Shown here piece after piece: positions 1-8,131 of a stretch of 64,000 nt of DNA; the first letter of the stretch is position 1; every line of letters starts with the position of its first letter. Origin of the DNA: Lishizhenia sp965656535 (GTDB lineage Bacteria > Bacteroidota > Bacteroidia > Flavobacteriales_D > Crocinitomicaceae); assembly GCA_965656535.1 (NCBI GenBank), contig CBFHKX010000002.1, positions 248,001 through 312,000 on the forward strand, read 5' to 3'. Below the pieces are notes generated by a model. That model was not told where the DNA came from. It was given only the letters and a program-made list of their open reading frames with translations, and made no database searches. The position numbers and the translations under genes are program-made.

Positions 1-39
1 AGTTAGAACTAATTTCTAGTAAAAGTTTAGAAAACAGAA

Positions 40-47
40 TAAAGTTG
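40..47 (+). promoter_or_regulatory. Possible -7 box for the first lipoprotein gene
   Basis: TAAAGTTG resembles the Bacteroidota -7 consensus TAnnTTTG and sits 15 bases before the ATG at 63. One position differs from consensus and no -33 TTTG is visible inside the window, so this is a weak call. Confidence 0.3.
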
Positions 48-62
48 TAAATTACCTAAACA

Positions 63-650
63 ATGAAATTATTATTTGCTTCAACATTACTTTTGCTGAT
101 TTCAGGCTGCGGAATGATAGAAATTAACGAAAGCGGATACCGTTCAATTTCTAGCTTAGAAAGCCATCACATAAAACCATTTGAAGCATCTAAAGAACCC
201 AGCGATTGTAAAGAGTTAGATCGTTTTATGGTTTATGAAATAAATTCTAAGCAGATTTTAGATACAATTAAAAAGCAACCCTATACTTGGGTTCATATTT
301 GGTTACCATATTGTCCAAACGAAAGCTGCACGAATATCAATCAGTATGAAAACCTTGAAAATAAATATAAAAATAAAGGTTTAAACTTGCTTTTTATCTC
401 TAAATCTTATGACTTAAGCAGAATTATTTCTACAGCTAATCAATCAAATTTCTCAAAATCAATTTACGTATTAGACGGAGCTTATTTTGGTTATAAAAAC
501 AAAGAAATTTCAAAAAAGCTGTATCAAGATTTAAATACTAATGCCCAAGAAGACGATAACTATTTTTATACAGATTATCTATTTAAAGGAGATACTTTGG
601 TGTATATGGGTTACGAAGTTAGTGATTCTATAATTCAATCAATTTTTTAA
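63..650 (+). CDS. Redoxin-like lipoprotein of unknown function
   Basis: 195 residues. The first 15 are a lipoprotein signal ending in LISG with the lipid-bearing cysteine at 16, so the protein should be anchored in the envelope after Lgt and signal peptidase II action. The middle (about residues 65-145) reads like a thioredoxin fold: a strand ending in WVHIWLPYCPNESC, a helix, then LNLLFISKSYD. Redoxins carry Cys-x-x-Cys at that turn; here the two cysteines are separated by four residues (CPNESC), so classical disulfide exchange is doubtful. I do not recognise a named family. It could be a peroxiredoxin or TlpA relative that lost redox activity. The ATG at 63 is the only start that includes the signal peptide. 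Confidence 0.7.
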   Translation: MKLLFASTLLLLISGCGMIEINESGYRSISSLESHHIKPFEASKEPSDCKELDRFMVYEINSKQILDTIKKQPYTWVHIWLPYCPNESCTNINQYENLENKYKNKGLNLLFISKSYDLSRIISTANQSNFSKSIYVLDGAYFGYKNKEISKKLYQDLNTNAQEDDNYFYTDYLFKGDTLVYMGYEVSDSIIQSIF

Positions 651-652
651 AA

Positions 653-670
653 CTCTACCCTTGAGGGGAG
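653..670. repeat. Short palindromic repeat related to the 2001-2121 cluster
   Basis: CTCTACCCTTGAGGGGAG folds as CCCT-TG-AGGG with partly paired flanks, just after the stop of the lipoprotein gene. It resembles the CCCCTCGAGGGG palindrome at 2002-2013. The rest of 671-860 shows no gene I can support. Confidence 0.45.
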
Positions 671-864
671 ACAAAGAGCGGTGATAAACTGATTTTGAAA
701 AAGTGTAGCATAATCAATTAAAACAATATGTAATTTAGAATTTTTTACAGTATTGCAAGCCATATATTGTAAAGACTAAAGAATCCTTTTTCTCTGACGA
801 ACAAATCTTTAGCCAATGTAAAGTGCTGTAGCGTATGTTGTTAAACTCTTAAATTTTTCTGAAA

Positions 865-872
865 TATATTTG
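865..872 (+). promoter_or_regulatory. Putative -7 box TATATTTG
   Basis: TATATTTG matches TAnnTTTG exactly, 43 bases before the ATG at 916. It would give a leader of about 37 bases for the two short secreted-protein genes. No clear -33 TTTG is seen. Confidence 0.45.
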
Positions 873-915
873 CTTTTGTTTAAGTTTAAGTTTATAGACT
901 GAAATCCAATTTATT

Positions 916-1155
916 ATGAGAAAATTTTATTTATTTTGCATCTTGTGCGTTGTTTTTAGTCTACAATTTTGCTTAAGCCAAGAAACTAAATTAACCATTG
1001 CACCTGTTAATAGCCAACAAAGTGTAAATTCTTACCTGGTTAATGATTCTGGATCTATAAACATTGATTTGAATACGTTACCATCTGGGTTGTATCAAGT
1101 ACTATTAATCACAAACGGTGTTGTTCAAGATGCTAAAACAATATATAAAAACTAA
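916..1155 (+). CDS. Small secreted protein resembling an isolated T9SS type A tail
   Basis: 79 residues. Residues 1-21 form a signal peptide ending CLSQ. The rest matches the second half of a T9SS type A sorting domain: INIDLNTLPSGLYQVLL, then a short turn and a final strand ending in YKN. Type A tails normally sit at the end of much larger cargo, so this is either a stand-alone mini-cargo or the remnant of a deleted gene. The next gene starts 4 bases later and ends in a full type A tail, so the two are probably co-transcribed. The reading frame and signal peptide are intact, which favours a real gene. Confidence 0.6.
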   Translation: MRKFYLFCILCVVFSLQFCLSQETKLTIAPVNSQQSVNSYLVNDSGSINIDLNTLPSGLYQVLLITNGVVQDAKTIYKN

Positions 1156-1159
1156 TAAC

Positions 1160-1837
1160 ATGAAAAAATTAATAATTTTATTACTAATACTTTTCGGGTT
1201 TACCACTCTAAAATCTCAAGTGCCCATAGTTCAAGGCGAATCACTTATACTGAAAATAAGTAATTTAAGCTACGAATGGATAACTCCAGTTCCGCTAATA
1301 ACTTGCGATTTGACATCTCAATGGCCTGCATACGAACCACACATTAGAAGTGAAATTGTTTTAAAAGGAAACGATTCAACTTTTCTAAATATTTATATAA
1401 AAGACTGTTATTACTTTGACTGGGAGTTTACCTACGCTTATCAAAAATATATTCCAACGTCATATCAGGTAGAAGGTCTAATAGTTGTGAAAACCTTTAT
1501 AGACACCAACACGGTTGACACCCTAAATTGTCCATTCAAAGATTATTACACAGCTTTAGATAGTGATACTATAGAAATTAATCCACAGCAAGCCTCCTTA
1601 AAAGAGAATCAATTGCAAATATCAATTTACCCCAACCCTGCAACTTCACACCTAAACATTAAAGCTAACAACGCTGCATTTATTGAGTTTGTAGAGATTA
1701 AAGCTATGGACGGCACAACTATCTTAAAGCAAAAAGGAACAGAAAAAATTCCAATATCTCATTTAGCTGCAGGTGTTTATTTTATCCATGTGAGGTATAA
1801 CAATACAACTATCACAAAGAAATTTGTTAAAGAGTAA
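1160..1837 (+). CDS. T9SS type A cargo protein of unknown function
   Basis: 225 residues from the ATG at 1160; an in-frame start at 1118 would overlap the previous gene and put a polar stretch before the signal peptide MKKLIILLLILFGFTTLKSQ. The mature part (about 21-145) is rich in aromatics, has two Cys-containing loops and matches nothing I recognise. Residues about 150-225 are a typical T9SS type A sorting domain: QISIYPNPATSHLNIKA, then MDGTTILKQ, then ISHLAAGVYFIHV and a basic end. The protein should be exported by Sec and moved to the surface by T9SS. It follows the mini-tail gene with 4 bases between and is closed by a hairpin terminator. Confidence 0.8.
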   Translation: MKKLIILLLILFGFTTLKSQVPIVQGESLILKISNLSYEWITPVPLITCDLTSQWPAYEPHIRSEIVLKGNDSTFLNIYIKDCYYFDWEFTYAYQKYIPTSYQVEGLIVVKTFIDTNTVDTLNCPFKDYYTALDSDTIEINPQQASLKENQLQISIYPNPATSHLNIKANNAAFIEFVEIKAMDGTTILKQKGTEKIPISHLAAGVYFIHVRYNNTTITKKFVKE

Positions 1838-1860
1838 AATGATTAATCTTAATTAATAAT

Positions 1861-1890
1861 AGAGTATCAAGAAATTGGTGCTCTTTTTTT
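1861..1890 (+). terminator. Rho-independent terminator after the T9SS cargo gene
   Basis: AGAGTATCAA, loop GAAA, TTGGTGCTCT, then a run of T. The stem is 10 pairs with two G-T wobbles. It lies 23 bases after the stop at 1837. Confidence 0.75.
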
Positions 1891-2000
1891 GTTTTAACAA
1901 ATCTCTTTTTAATCTTTAAAAAAGATTGATAAGACTAACATTAATATATCCTAAACTGTTTTTGGTAAAAATATAATTGGTAAGTAGTATTTTAAATTTC

Positions 2001-2121
2001 TCCCCTCGAGGGGAAACCCGATACCTACCAGGCAAGAGGAGTGAAAATTAAGGTTGCTAATTTGAAGCACTTATTGTCACATCCCTCATCCGATAGCTAT
2101 CGGATCCCTCCTCAAGGAGGG
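2001..2121. repeat. Cluster of short palindromic repeats
   Basis: Three inverted repeats lie within 121 bases: TCCCCTCGAGGGGA (2001-2014, perfect), ATCCGATAGCTATCGGAT (2088-2105, perfect 18-base palindrome) and CCCTCCT-CA-AGGAGGG (2106-2121). The outer arms are partly complementary to each other, so the block could fold as one branched structure. Related pieces occur at 653-670 and 38744-38762. This looks like a dispersed non-coding repeat of the REP type rather than a terminator, since no T-run follows and the nearest genes are some distance away. Confidence 0.6.
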
Positions 2122-2164
2122 AGGAAAATGTAGGTTATTTCTTGAGTAAAATAGATGGTCTAAA

Positions 2165-2330
2165 TAATACCAATTTAATCTCAAAATGAACCTTATAAAT
2201 CGTTTGTTTTTCAACTACTATTCTTCATAAAATATTTCCGTAGCTTATGCTATGCAAAGATTTTATTCATTGATTAGCTAAAAAACAATTCAATTTAAAT
2301 TAGGCTCATTTTAAAATCAAATTGGTATAA
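2165..2330. mobile_element. MITE-like snap-back element, about 160 bp
   Basis: The ends are 26-base imperfect terminal inverted repeats, 2168-2193 starting TACCAATTT and 2302-2327 ending AAATTGGTA, with 22 of 26 matches. The arms remain partly complementary inward to a centre near 2247, where GTAGC and GCTATG face each other across TTAT, so the whole element can fold into one long hairpin. Trinucleotide TAA flanks both ends (2165-2167 and 2328-2330) and may be a target-site duplication. No open frame is present. This fits a non-autonomous miniature inverted-repeat transposable element. Only one copy is in the window. Confidence 0.65.
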
Positions 2331-2387
2331 AATTCAAATCGCCCAGAAGTCTAATCGATTTTTGTTTTTATATCCTAACTTTACACC

Positions 2388-3620
2388 ATGAAATTTCAAG
2401 ACTACAATATCTCTTCAGATTTAAAGAAAAGAATTGAGGAAATGGGCTGGAAACGTCCAACCGACATTCAATTTAAAGCCATAAAACCAATATTGGCCGG
2501 AGAGGATGTCTTGGCAATTGCACAAACAGGAACAGGTAAAACAGCAAGTTTTGTTATTCCTACCCTTAACGCGGTTATTAGTAACAAGGGCAGAAGCAAA
2601 TACAATAAATCATCTGTAGCTGTTCTTGTTATGGTGCCAACAAGAGAGCTTGCAAAGCAAATACAAGACGTGTACAACGATGTAGCCAAATATTTACGCG
2701 TAAAAATAGCTGGTATTTATGGCGGAGTAGAGCAAGATGAACAAATAAGGCAGCTGAATAATGGAGTAGATGTAGTAATTTCTACACCTGGAAGAATGTT
2801 CGATTTAATTTCTCAAGGTTATCTTAAACTAGAAAATCTTCAAACCCTTGTTTTAGACGAAGCCGATCACATGTTAGATCTTGGTTTTATTAAAGACATT
2901 AAAGATGTGATGCGTCACATTCCTAAAAAAAGACAAACCTTATTTTTCTCTGCAACCATAGATAAGAATATTAAAAAATTAGCTTACGATTTAGTTTCTG
3001 ATGCGATTCGTATACAAATTTCTCCTAAAAATCCGGTAGCTAAAAACATAGAGCATGCCGTTACTTTTGTAGAGATGGACGATAAACGTTTCTTTCTAGA
3101 AAACTTAATCAAAGAAAACGAAGGAGAAAAACTAATTGTTTTTGTAAGAACAAAAGTAAGGGCAGATAGAGTTGTGAAGGCCTTAGAACGTGTTGCAATA
3201 TCATCAGAAACCATTCATGGCGACGTAGAACAAAAAGACAGGTTTAAGATTTTAGCAAGGTTTAAATCTGGAGAGAATAATGTGCTTGTAACAACAGATG
3301 TTGCAGCCAGAGGAATTGATATTCCAGATATCGCATACGTAGTAAATTATGATTTGCCAGAAGAACCAGAAAACTACGTTCACCGGGTTGGAAGAACAGG
3401 TAGAGGTAAAAACAAAGGTTGGGCAATTTCTTTCTGTGCCGAGCAAGAAAAAGAACTTTTAACTGCCATAGAGGAGTATACAGGTAATCCGATTGATGTG
3501 TACGAATTATCAAAATTAGACTATCAATCTATTATAAAAGATTCGGAGAACGGTGATGATGACTGGCAAAGCTTACTCAAAGATGCAAACGAAGAGTTTG
3601 GAACAGATAATACCTGGTAA
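2388..3620 (+). CDS. DEAD-box ATP-dependent RNA helicase
   Basis: 410 residues with the full DEAD-box core. The Q motif is around 20-28 (GWKRPTDIQ), motif I AQTGTGKT at 45-52, PTRELAKQ at 84-91, TPGR at 133-136, DEAD at 157-160, SAT at 188-190, TTDVAARGID at 302-311 and HRVGRTGRG at 332-340. It unwinds short RNA duplexes using ATP, usually in ribosome assembly or RNA decay. The C-terminal extension is short and acidic rather than the long basic tail of RhlE or DeaD relatives, so the exact subfamily is not assigned. It is a single-gene unit with a terminator 18 bases downstream. The ATG gives the normal family N-terminus. Confidence 0.95.
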   Translation: MKFQDYNISSDLKKRIEEMGWKRPTDIQFKAIKPILAGEDVLAIAQTGTGKTASFVIPTLNAVISNKGRSKYNKSSVAVLVMVPTRELAKQIQDVYNDVAKYLRVKIAGIYGGVEQDEQIRQLNNGVDVVISTPGRMFDLISQGYLKLENLQTLVLDEADHMLDLGFIKDIKDVMRHIPKKRQTLFFSATIDKNIKKLAYDLVSDAIRIQISPKNPVAKNIEHAVTFVEMDDKRFFLENLIKENEGEKLIVFVRTKVRADRVVKALERVAISSETIHGDVEQKDRFKILARFKSGENNVLVTTDVAARGIDIPDIAYVVNYDLPEEPENYVHRVGRTGRGKNKGWAISFCAEQEKELLTAIEEYTGNPIDVYELSKLDYQSIIKDSENGDDDWQSLLKDANEEFGTDNTW

Positions 3621-3637
3621 GATTAAAGCACAAATGT

Positions 3638-3675
3638 TAAAAAGATTATTGATTTGTATTAATAGTCTTTTTTTT
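3638..3675 (+). terminator. Terminator after the helicase gene
   Basis: AAAAGATTATT and AATAGTCTTTT form an 11-pair stem with one wobble, followed by a run of T. Confidence 0.75.
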
Positions 3676-3784
3676 GTTTTAATCACTTGTTTTTAAGTAG
3701 ATTATTCAGTTTTTCAGATTTCCAAGTTTCGTCAAATGGCATTAAATTATAGATTTATGTCGTTTTTTAATCGATTAATTTAGT

Positions 3785-3792
3785 TAAATTTG
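3785..3792 (+). promoter_or_regulatory. -7 box TAAATTTG for the TetR gene
   Basis: Exact match to TAnnTTTG, 32 bases before the ATG at 3824. The next gene follows after 28 bases, so this promoter may drive the regulator and the transporter together. Confidence 0.55.
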
Positions 3793-3823
3793 TAGAGCAA
3801 TACCTTTAGGTTGTTGTTCGCAT

Positions 3824-4384
3824 ATGGAAAAAAAAGATAAAATTATTAAATCGGCTATAGAGCTTTTTGGTGTCAATGGTTTTTTGGCAACGCCTACAAG
3901 TAAGGTTTCCAGAAATGCTGAGGTGTCTAACGGTACTTTGTTTCATTATTTTCCTTCTAAAGATGTTTTGATTGATGAATGTTACCAAAATTGTCAGCAA
4001 AACCTTCAGGCACATTTAAGTGAAATGCTCGATTTTAAAGAACCTCTCAAAGAAATTATAAGAGGTATGTGGTTTCACTCTATTATGTGGTCTTTAGAAA
4101 ACTATCCAGACTTTTTGTACATGCAAAAATATAGACACTCTTTTTATTTCGATGATTTCTGTAAAAAGGAAGAGCACATAAATCTATTTTTAAAGGTTGC
4201 TGAAAAAGGAGTGAAAACAGGTCTTTTCAAAAAATTACCCTATTTTTTTCTGTATGATTTAGTGTCGGCACAAGCAACATCGTCTGTATATTATTTCAAG
4301 AAAAATCCAAAAGAAATATCCAACACTATTTTTCTAGACCTTCTTTTTTCTTCAGTTTGGGATGGATTAATAATTCATAAATAA
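3824..4384 (+). CDS. TetR/AcrR family transcriptional regulator
   Basis: 186 residues. The N-terminal 50 are the TetR helix-turn-helix: DKIIKSAIELFGVNGF, then a recognition segment EVSNGTLFHYFPSKDVL. The rest is a helical ligand-binding domain with no signature I can name, and the effector is unknown. TetR proteins usually repress their own gene and a neighbour, so the anion transporter beginning 29 bases downstream on the same strand is the natural candidate target. That link is inferred from position only. I found no obvious palindromic operator around the -7 box at 3785. Confidence 0.9.
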   Translation: MEKKDKIIKSAIELFGVNGFLATPTSKVSRNAEVSNGTLFHYFPSKDVLIDECYQNCQQNLQAHLSEMLDFKEPLKEIIRGMWFHSIMWSLENYPDFLYMQKYRHSFYFDDFCKKEEHINLFLKVAEKGVKTGLFKKLPYFFLYDLVSAQATSSVYYFKKNPKEISNTIFLDLLFSSVWDGLIIHK

Positions 4385-4398
4385 AACCAAATTCTGTT

Positions 4399-4406
4399 TA
4401 TCTTCG
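4399..4406 (+). promoter_or_regulatory. Weak -7-like box TATCTTCG
   Basis: One mismatch from TAnnTTTG, ending 6 bases before the transporter ATG at 4413. If used, the transcript would be almost leaderless, or translation would start at the ATG at 4428. It could allow transporter expression apart from the TetR gene. Confidence 0.3.
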
Positions 4407-4412
4407 TTGCAG

Positions 4413-5948
4413 ATGGTAAACAAAATAATGCATTTCGTAATCGTAACTGTGGTTGCACTGGTCTTGTTTTTTACATTACCTATTGGTTACTTTGATTACG
4501 AGCAGAGAGCAGCCTTATCCGTCACCTTTATTATGATTTATTTATGGATTACAGAAGCTATTCCTATTCCATTGACTTCTTTACTTCCTATATTTTTAGG
4601 ACTTTCTTTAGGTTTAATAAGTGTTTCAGGTTTATTTTCGTCCTATTTTCACAACTTAATTTTCCTTTTCTTAGGTGGTTTTATTTTAGCAAAAGCACTT
4701 GAAAAACATGCATTGCACATTCAAATTAGCAGGAAAATTATAGCCTTGTTTGGCAGTAATGCCAAGCGTATTGTGCTTGGCTTTATGACTGCCACCGCAT
4801 TTTTGAGCATGTGGATCTCAAATACAGCTACCGTTTTAATGGTTTTGCCCATGGCATTATCTGTATTGCAAGCATTACCTAAGTCGCAGCAGATTCAGAA
4901 GTATGGTATAGCCCTTTTACTATCAATAGCCTTTGCTGCCAATGTTGGCGGTACTGCAACAATTGTTGGTACTCCTCCAAATTCTTTGCTCATAGCTAAC
5001 TTACAAACACTTTTTAATATTGATATTGGTTTTTTTGAATGGATGCTTGTGGGTGTTCCGTTTGCAGCAGTTATGCTTATTATTATATATGCCGTATTTT
5101 ATGTATTATATCTAAAAAAACTCGATTTTGAAGTAGTTGTAGCCAAACCAGAGCCTTTAACGGCTAATCAAAAACGCGTTCTTGTAATTTTTGCCTTTGT
5201 AATTTTAGCTTGGATGAGCAGGCAATTGTTGGATAACGTTTTATCTTTCAAAATAAAAGATGCTTATATTGCTATTATAGGTGCGTTAATCCTTTATGTC
5301 ATCCCTCAAAAAAATCACAAATTCAACATGATTTCTATGTTATGGATTGTTTTTTCATTGGTTGTGTTAGGTGTTTGTGCAACAACTAACTTGTCTTCTT
5401 TACTTTCTGAGTATTCAATTTCTGTCCTGTCCATTGCCACCGTTTTAAGTGCTATTCTTTTGCTTCTTCCTCAAGTGAAAGAGAAAGCCTTATTGCAAGC
5501 TAGAGATATAAAACATATATCTTGGGGAATACTACTTCTGTTTGGAGGAGGAATGGCATTGGCTTCTATTTTAGATGGAACTGGCTTGGTGAAAAAAGTG
5601 ATTGATGAGGTTGATGCATTAGGAAATATAGAACTTACGACTGTTTTTATTCTCCTTACAGCATTTGCCTTATTTGCAACAGAGTTGATGAGTAACATGG
5701 CGTTAGTTACTGTTCTTATTCCTTTAGTTGGACAATTTGCGCTCCAAAACGATTTTCCTTTAGTTCAATTAACCGCAGCCGCAGCGTTAGCTGCAAGTTG
5801 CGCCTTTATGTTACCTATTGCTACTCCGCCAAATGCTATTGTATTTTCTTCTGGTAAGATTAAAATTACGGATATGATGCGTATTGGAGTAATCATTAAT
5901 ATAATTGCAATAGCTGTAATACTTGTTATGGTTCGACTCATACTCTAG
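4413..5948 (+). CDS. DASS/SLC13-family anion transporter
   Basis: About 511 residues, nearly all hydrophobic with roughly 12-14 membrane spans. It carries the paired substrate and sodium-binding signatures of the divalent anion:sodium symporter family: SNT at 136-138 within WISNTATVLMVLPM, GTPPNSLL, and in the second half SNM at 427-429 followed by ATPPNAIVF. Family members import sulfate, phosphate or C4-dicarboxylates and citrate, usually with sodium, and the sequence does not settle the substrate. The start is set at the ATG at 4413; an upstream TTG at 4407 is less likely. It sits directly behind a TetR regulator and ends facing a convergent protease gene across a shared terminator. Confidence 0.9.
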   Translation: MVNKIMHFVIVTVVALVLFFTLPIGYFDYEQRAALSVTFIMIYLWITEAIPIPLTSLLPIFLGLSLGLISVSGLFSSYFHNLIFLFLGGFILAKALEKHALHIQISRKIIALFGSNAKRIVLGFMTATAFLSMWISNTATVLMVLPMALSVLQALPKSQQIQKYGIALLLSIAFAANVGGTATIVGTPPNSLLIANLQTLFNIDIGFFEWMLVGVPFAAVMLIIIYAVFYVLYLKKLDFEVVVAKPEPLTANQKRVLVIFAFVILAWMSRQLLDNVLSFKIKDAYIAIIGALILYVIPQKNHKFNMISMLWIVFSLVVLGVCATTNLSSLLSEYSISVLSIATVLSAILLLLPQVKEKALLQARDIKHISWGILLLFGGGMALASILDGTGLVKKVIDEVDALGNIELTTVFILLTAFALFATELMSNMALVTVLIPLVGQFALQNDFPLVQLTAAAALAASCAFMLPIATPPNAIVFSSGKIKITDMMRIGVIINIIAIAVILVMVRLIL

Positions 5949-5958
5949 GTAAACAAAA

Positions 5959-5987
5959 AAAAGGCCAACCTTAATGGTTAGCCTTTT
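5959..5987. terminator. Bidirectional terminator between convergent genes
   Basis: AAAAGGC-C-AACC, loop TTAAT, GGTT-A-GCCTTTT. An A-run precedes the stem and T follows it, so it can stop both the transporter transcript and the M16 transcript coming from the other strand. Confidence 0.75.
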
Positions 5988-6015
5988 ACTTTGATGAATT
6001 GAATTAATCGTTTAC

Positions 6016-8115
6016 TTATAATTCAAATACTTTATCGTCTACTTTTCCGTTTACGATAATTTCAATTACTTCTTGGTCAAAGCTTTGTCCGCCCATAACC
6101 TGTTTAATCGTATGTGGAAACATAAGTTTTCCTACCATTTTATAATCAGAAAACGTAGCAACTGTTTCAAAAGACTCTTCTTGTGTTTTGTTTAAGGTTA
6201 CTGATTTTGTTTTCATAAAAGTTTCTGCATCATAGTAGCTTGTTGTCGGTCCGTCAGCTCCTTTATATTGAATAGCATAAACAACACGTCCTTCAAGTTC
6301 AAGCATACCAAGTAACTCATAGTTGATATCATTTTTCAGTATAGCGTATTCAGGTGCTATATGCATAAATTTTTGTGCGAGTGCAATTTCCTCTTCAGTC
6401 ATAGCAGAAGTTTCAAATCCTCCCGTTTGTGCCATTTGTTTTGAACCACCTTTTTCGCCATCAAAAACAGACTTACTTAAGACCATTCCGCTAAACTCAG
6501 CTTTAGACATCGTTTTTCCTTCTTTGTAGATAGCCGTAAATTGAACTTCGATTGGAGCTTGCGCTGGTCTAGCAATAATACTCTGTTCAACTGACTTTAT
6601 TTTTTTGAAAACTTTATTTGCTTTTTTCATGTTTTTCGCACCGGTAAGCGCTAAAATATGTCGCTCAAGAATAACATCTTTTGGAAAATCAGCTTCTTTG
6701 TATTCAACCTTCACAGCAGGATTTCCAAATGCATCTAACTTTTCAATTACACCGTCAGCATCAAACTGTTTTAGAGATTCAAGAACATCCGGACTTCCAA
6801 CTACAATAATATTTAGTCCATTTGGATTAATGTGAGTTTTTGCAGCAGCAAGCACATCTTCTTTAGAAACGGCACTTAATTTCTTTAGATAGTTTTGGTA
6901 ATAGTCACTATCCAATTTATTTCTGTAGGTATTTAAAGCAAAACGCGCAATGGTTTGCGGAGACTCTAGAGATCTAGCAAAACTTCCAGCCATAGCAGCT
7001 TTGTTTAATTCTAATTCTTCAGTAGTAACTTCTTCTTCGGTTATGCGATTAAATTCGTAAAGAAACTGAACAATAGCAGAGTCTGTTACTTCATTTCTAA
7101 AATTACCAGATGCAGATATATAGCTACCGTAGCGGTCAATATCTAAAGAAGTATATGCACCGTAGGTATAAGCTTTGTCTTCTCTTAAATTTTGCATTAA
7201 ACGCGTACCAAAACCTCCACCACCGAGAATTTTATTCATCACGCTTAGTTTAATTTGGTCTTCTTCTCCAGGGTTCATTTTAATTGGCTGTGCTATTGTT
7301 ATTACAGATTGCACTGCACCAGGTTTTTCAACAAAAATCACGCGGTTACCTGTGTTAAATTTACCTTTAGAAAAACTAGACTCAACTGCCGGACTACCTT
7401 CCCAATTTCCAAAATTTTTGTTTGCTAGTTCCTTTGCATTTTCAACTGAGATATCTCCAACTATAACCAAATAGGCTCCTGACGGTGTAAAACGTTCTTT
7501 GTAGTACGCAACTATATCTTCGCGCGTGATACTATTTAATGATTTTTCTGTCATTACCATAGAATATGGATGGCTAGGAAAAAGTGTTTTTACCTCTGCA
7601 TTATTTGCCATACTTGAAGGGTCAGACTGGGCGGATAGTAAACCTGATTCAAATTGTTTTTTAATGCGATCAAACTCGCTTTCTGGAAAAGAAGCATTGT
7701 GTAAAATATCTGTCATTAACTCCATTCCTTTGTCTAAATGTTTAGTGAGACAAGACAGGTAAATGTTAGAACTACTTGCATTTAAAAAAGCACCAATAAA
7801 GTCTTTTTCATTATCTAACTGGTCTTTAGGTCTGTTTGTAGTTCCGGACATCATTAATTCAGAAACCATGTCTGTTAAACCCGCTTTAGAATCAGAATAG
7901 TAAGGGTCAGATCCCATTACTAAGTTCATAGATACTTTTGGTTGTTTATGGTTTTCTGAAACAATTACTTTAATTCCGTTATCTAGTTTAAATGTTGCAG
8001 GATTAGCAATATTTATTTGCGGAGCTTCTGCAGCTTTTGGTCGAACAGACCTATCAATTTGTGCGCTTGCTACTAAACAAGAAAGAGCTAAAACGCTTGT
8101 GATTATTTTTTTCAT
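6016..8115 (-). CDS. Secreted M16-family protein, zinc motif lost, with extra C-terminal domain
   Basis: 699 residues with a signal peptide (1-19, ending ASAQ). Residues about 40-460 are an M16 (pitrilysin/MPP-like) tandem. The HxxEH zinc motif is replaced by TDMVSEL at 81-87, so this chain cannot bind zinc in the normal way. The substrate-binding signature GTRLMQNLREDKAYTYG in the second half is kept. This is the pattern of the non-catalytic partner in M16 heterodimers such as MPP alpha, and the active partner is encoded 16 bases upstream. Residues about 470-699 are an additional beta-rich domain that resembles LolA-type carrier folds in pattern only (KGADGPTTSYYDAETF). The usual non-catalytic partner stops near 450 residues. 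Confidence 0.88.
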   Translation of the reverse strand: MKKIITSVLALSCLVASAQIDRSVRPKAAEAPQINIANPATFKLDNGIKVIVSENHKQPKVSMNLVMGSDPYYSDSKAGLTDMVSELMMSGTTNRPKDQLDNEKDFIGAFLNASSSNIYLSCLTKHLDKGMELMTDILHNASFPESEFDRIKKQFESGLLSAQSDPSSMANNAEVKTLFPSHPYSMVMTEKSLNSITREDIVAYYKERFTPSGAYLVIVGDISVENAKELANKNFGNWEGSPAVESSFSKGKFNTGNRVIFVEKPGAVQSVITIAQPIKMNPGEEDQIKLSVMNKILGGGGFGTRLMQNLREDKAYTYGAYTSLDIDRYGSYISASGNFRNEVTDSAIVQFLYEFNRITEEEVTTEELELNKAAMAGSFARSLESPQTIARFALNTYRNKLDSDYYQNYLKKLSAVSKEDVLAAAKTHINPNGLNIIVVGSPDVLESLKQFDADGVIEKLDAFGNPAVKVEYKEADFPKDVILERHILALTGAKNMKKANKVFKKIKSVEQSIIARPAQAPIEVQFTAIYKEGKTMSKAEFSGMVLSKSVFDGEKGGSKQMAQTGGFETSAMTEEEIALAQKFMHIAPEYAILKNDINYELLGMLELEGRVVYAIQYKGADGPTTSYYDAETFMKTKSVTLNKTQEESFETVATFSDYKMVGKLMFPHTIKQVMGGQSFDQEVIEIIVNGKVDDKVFEL

Positions 8116-8131
8116 ATTTTTTCGTTTTAGG

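Larger units (their letters stand above)
1838..2387. other. 550-base intergenic region holding repeats and no gene
   Basis: It contains the terminator at 1861-1890, the palindrome cluster at 2001-2121, the snap-back element at 2165-2330 and, just before the helicase start, TAACTTTA at 2376-2383, which may be a -7 box. I see no credible coding frame. Confidence 0.6.

Noticed and set aside
2165..2330. Possible integron attC site or riboswitch
   Set aside because: No attC core sites or bulged hairpin pattern, and no gene begins at its end in the way a riboswitch would need; the inverted ends and TAA flanks fit a MITE better.
7175..7474. 99-codon plus-strand frame inside the M16 gene
   Set aside because: Antisense shadow of a conserved protease; no independent motif or start signal.
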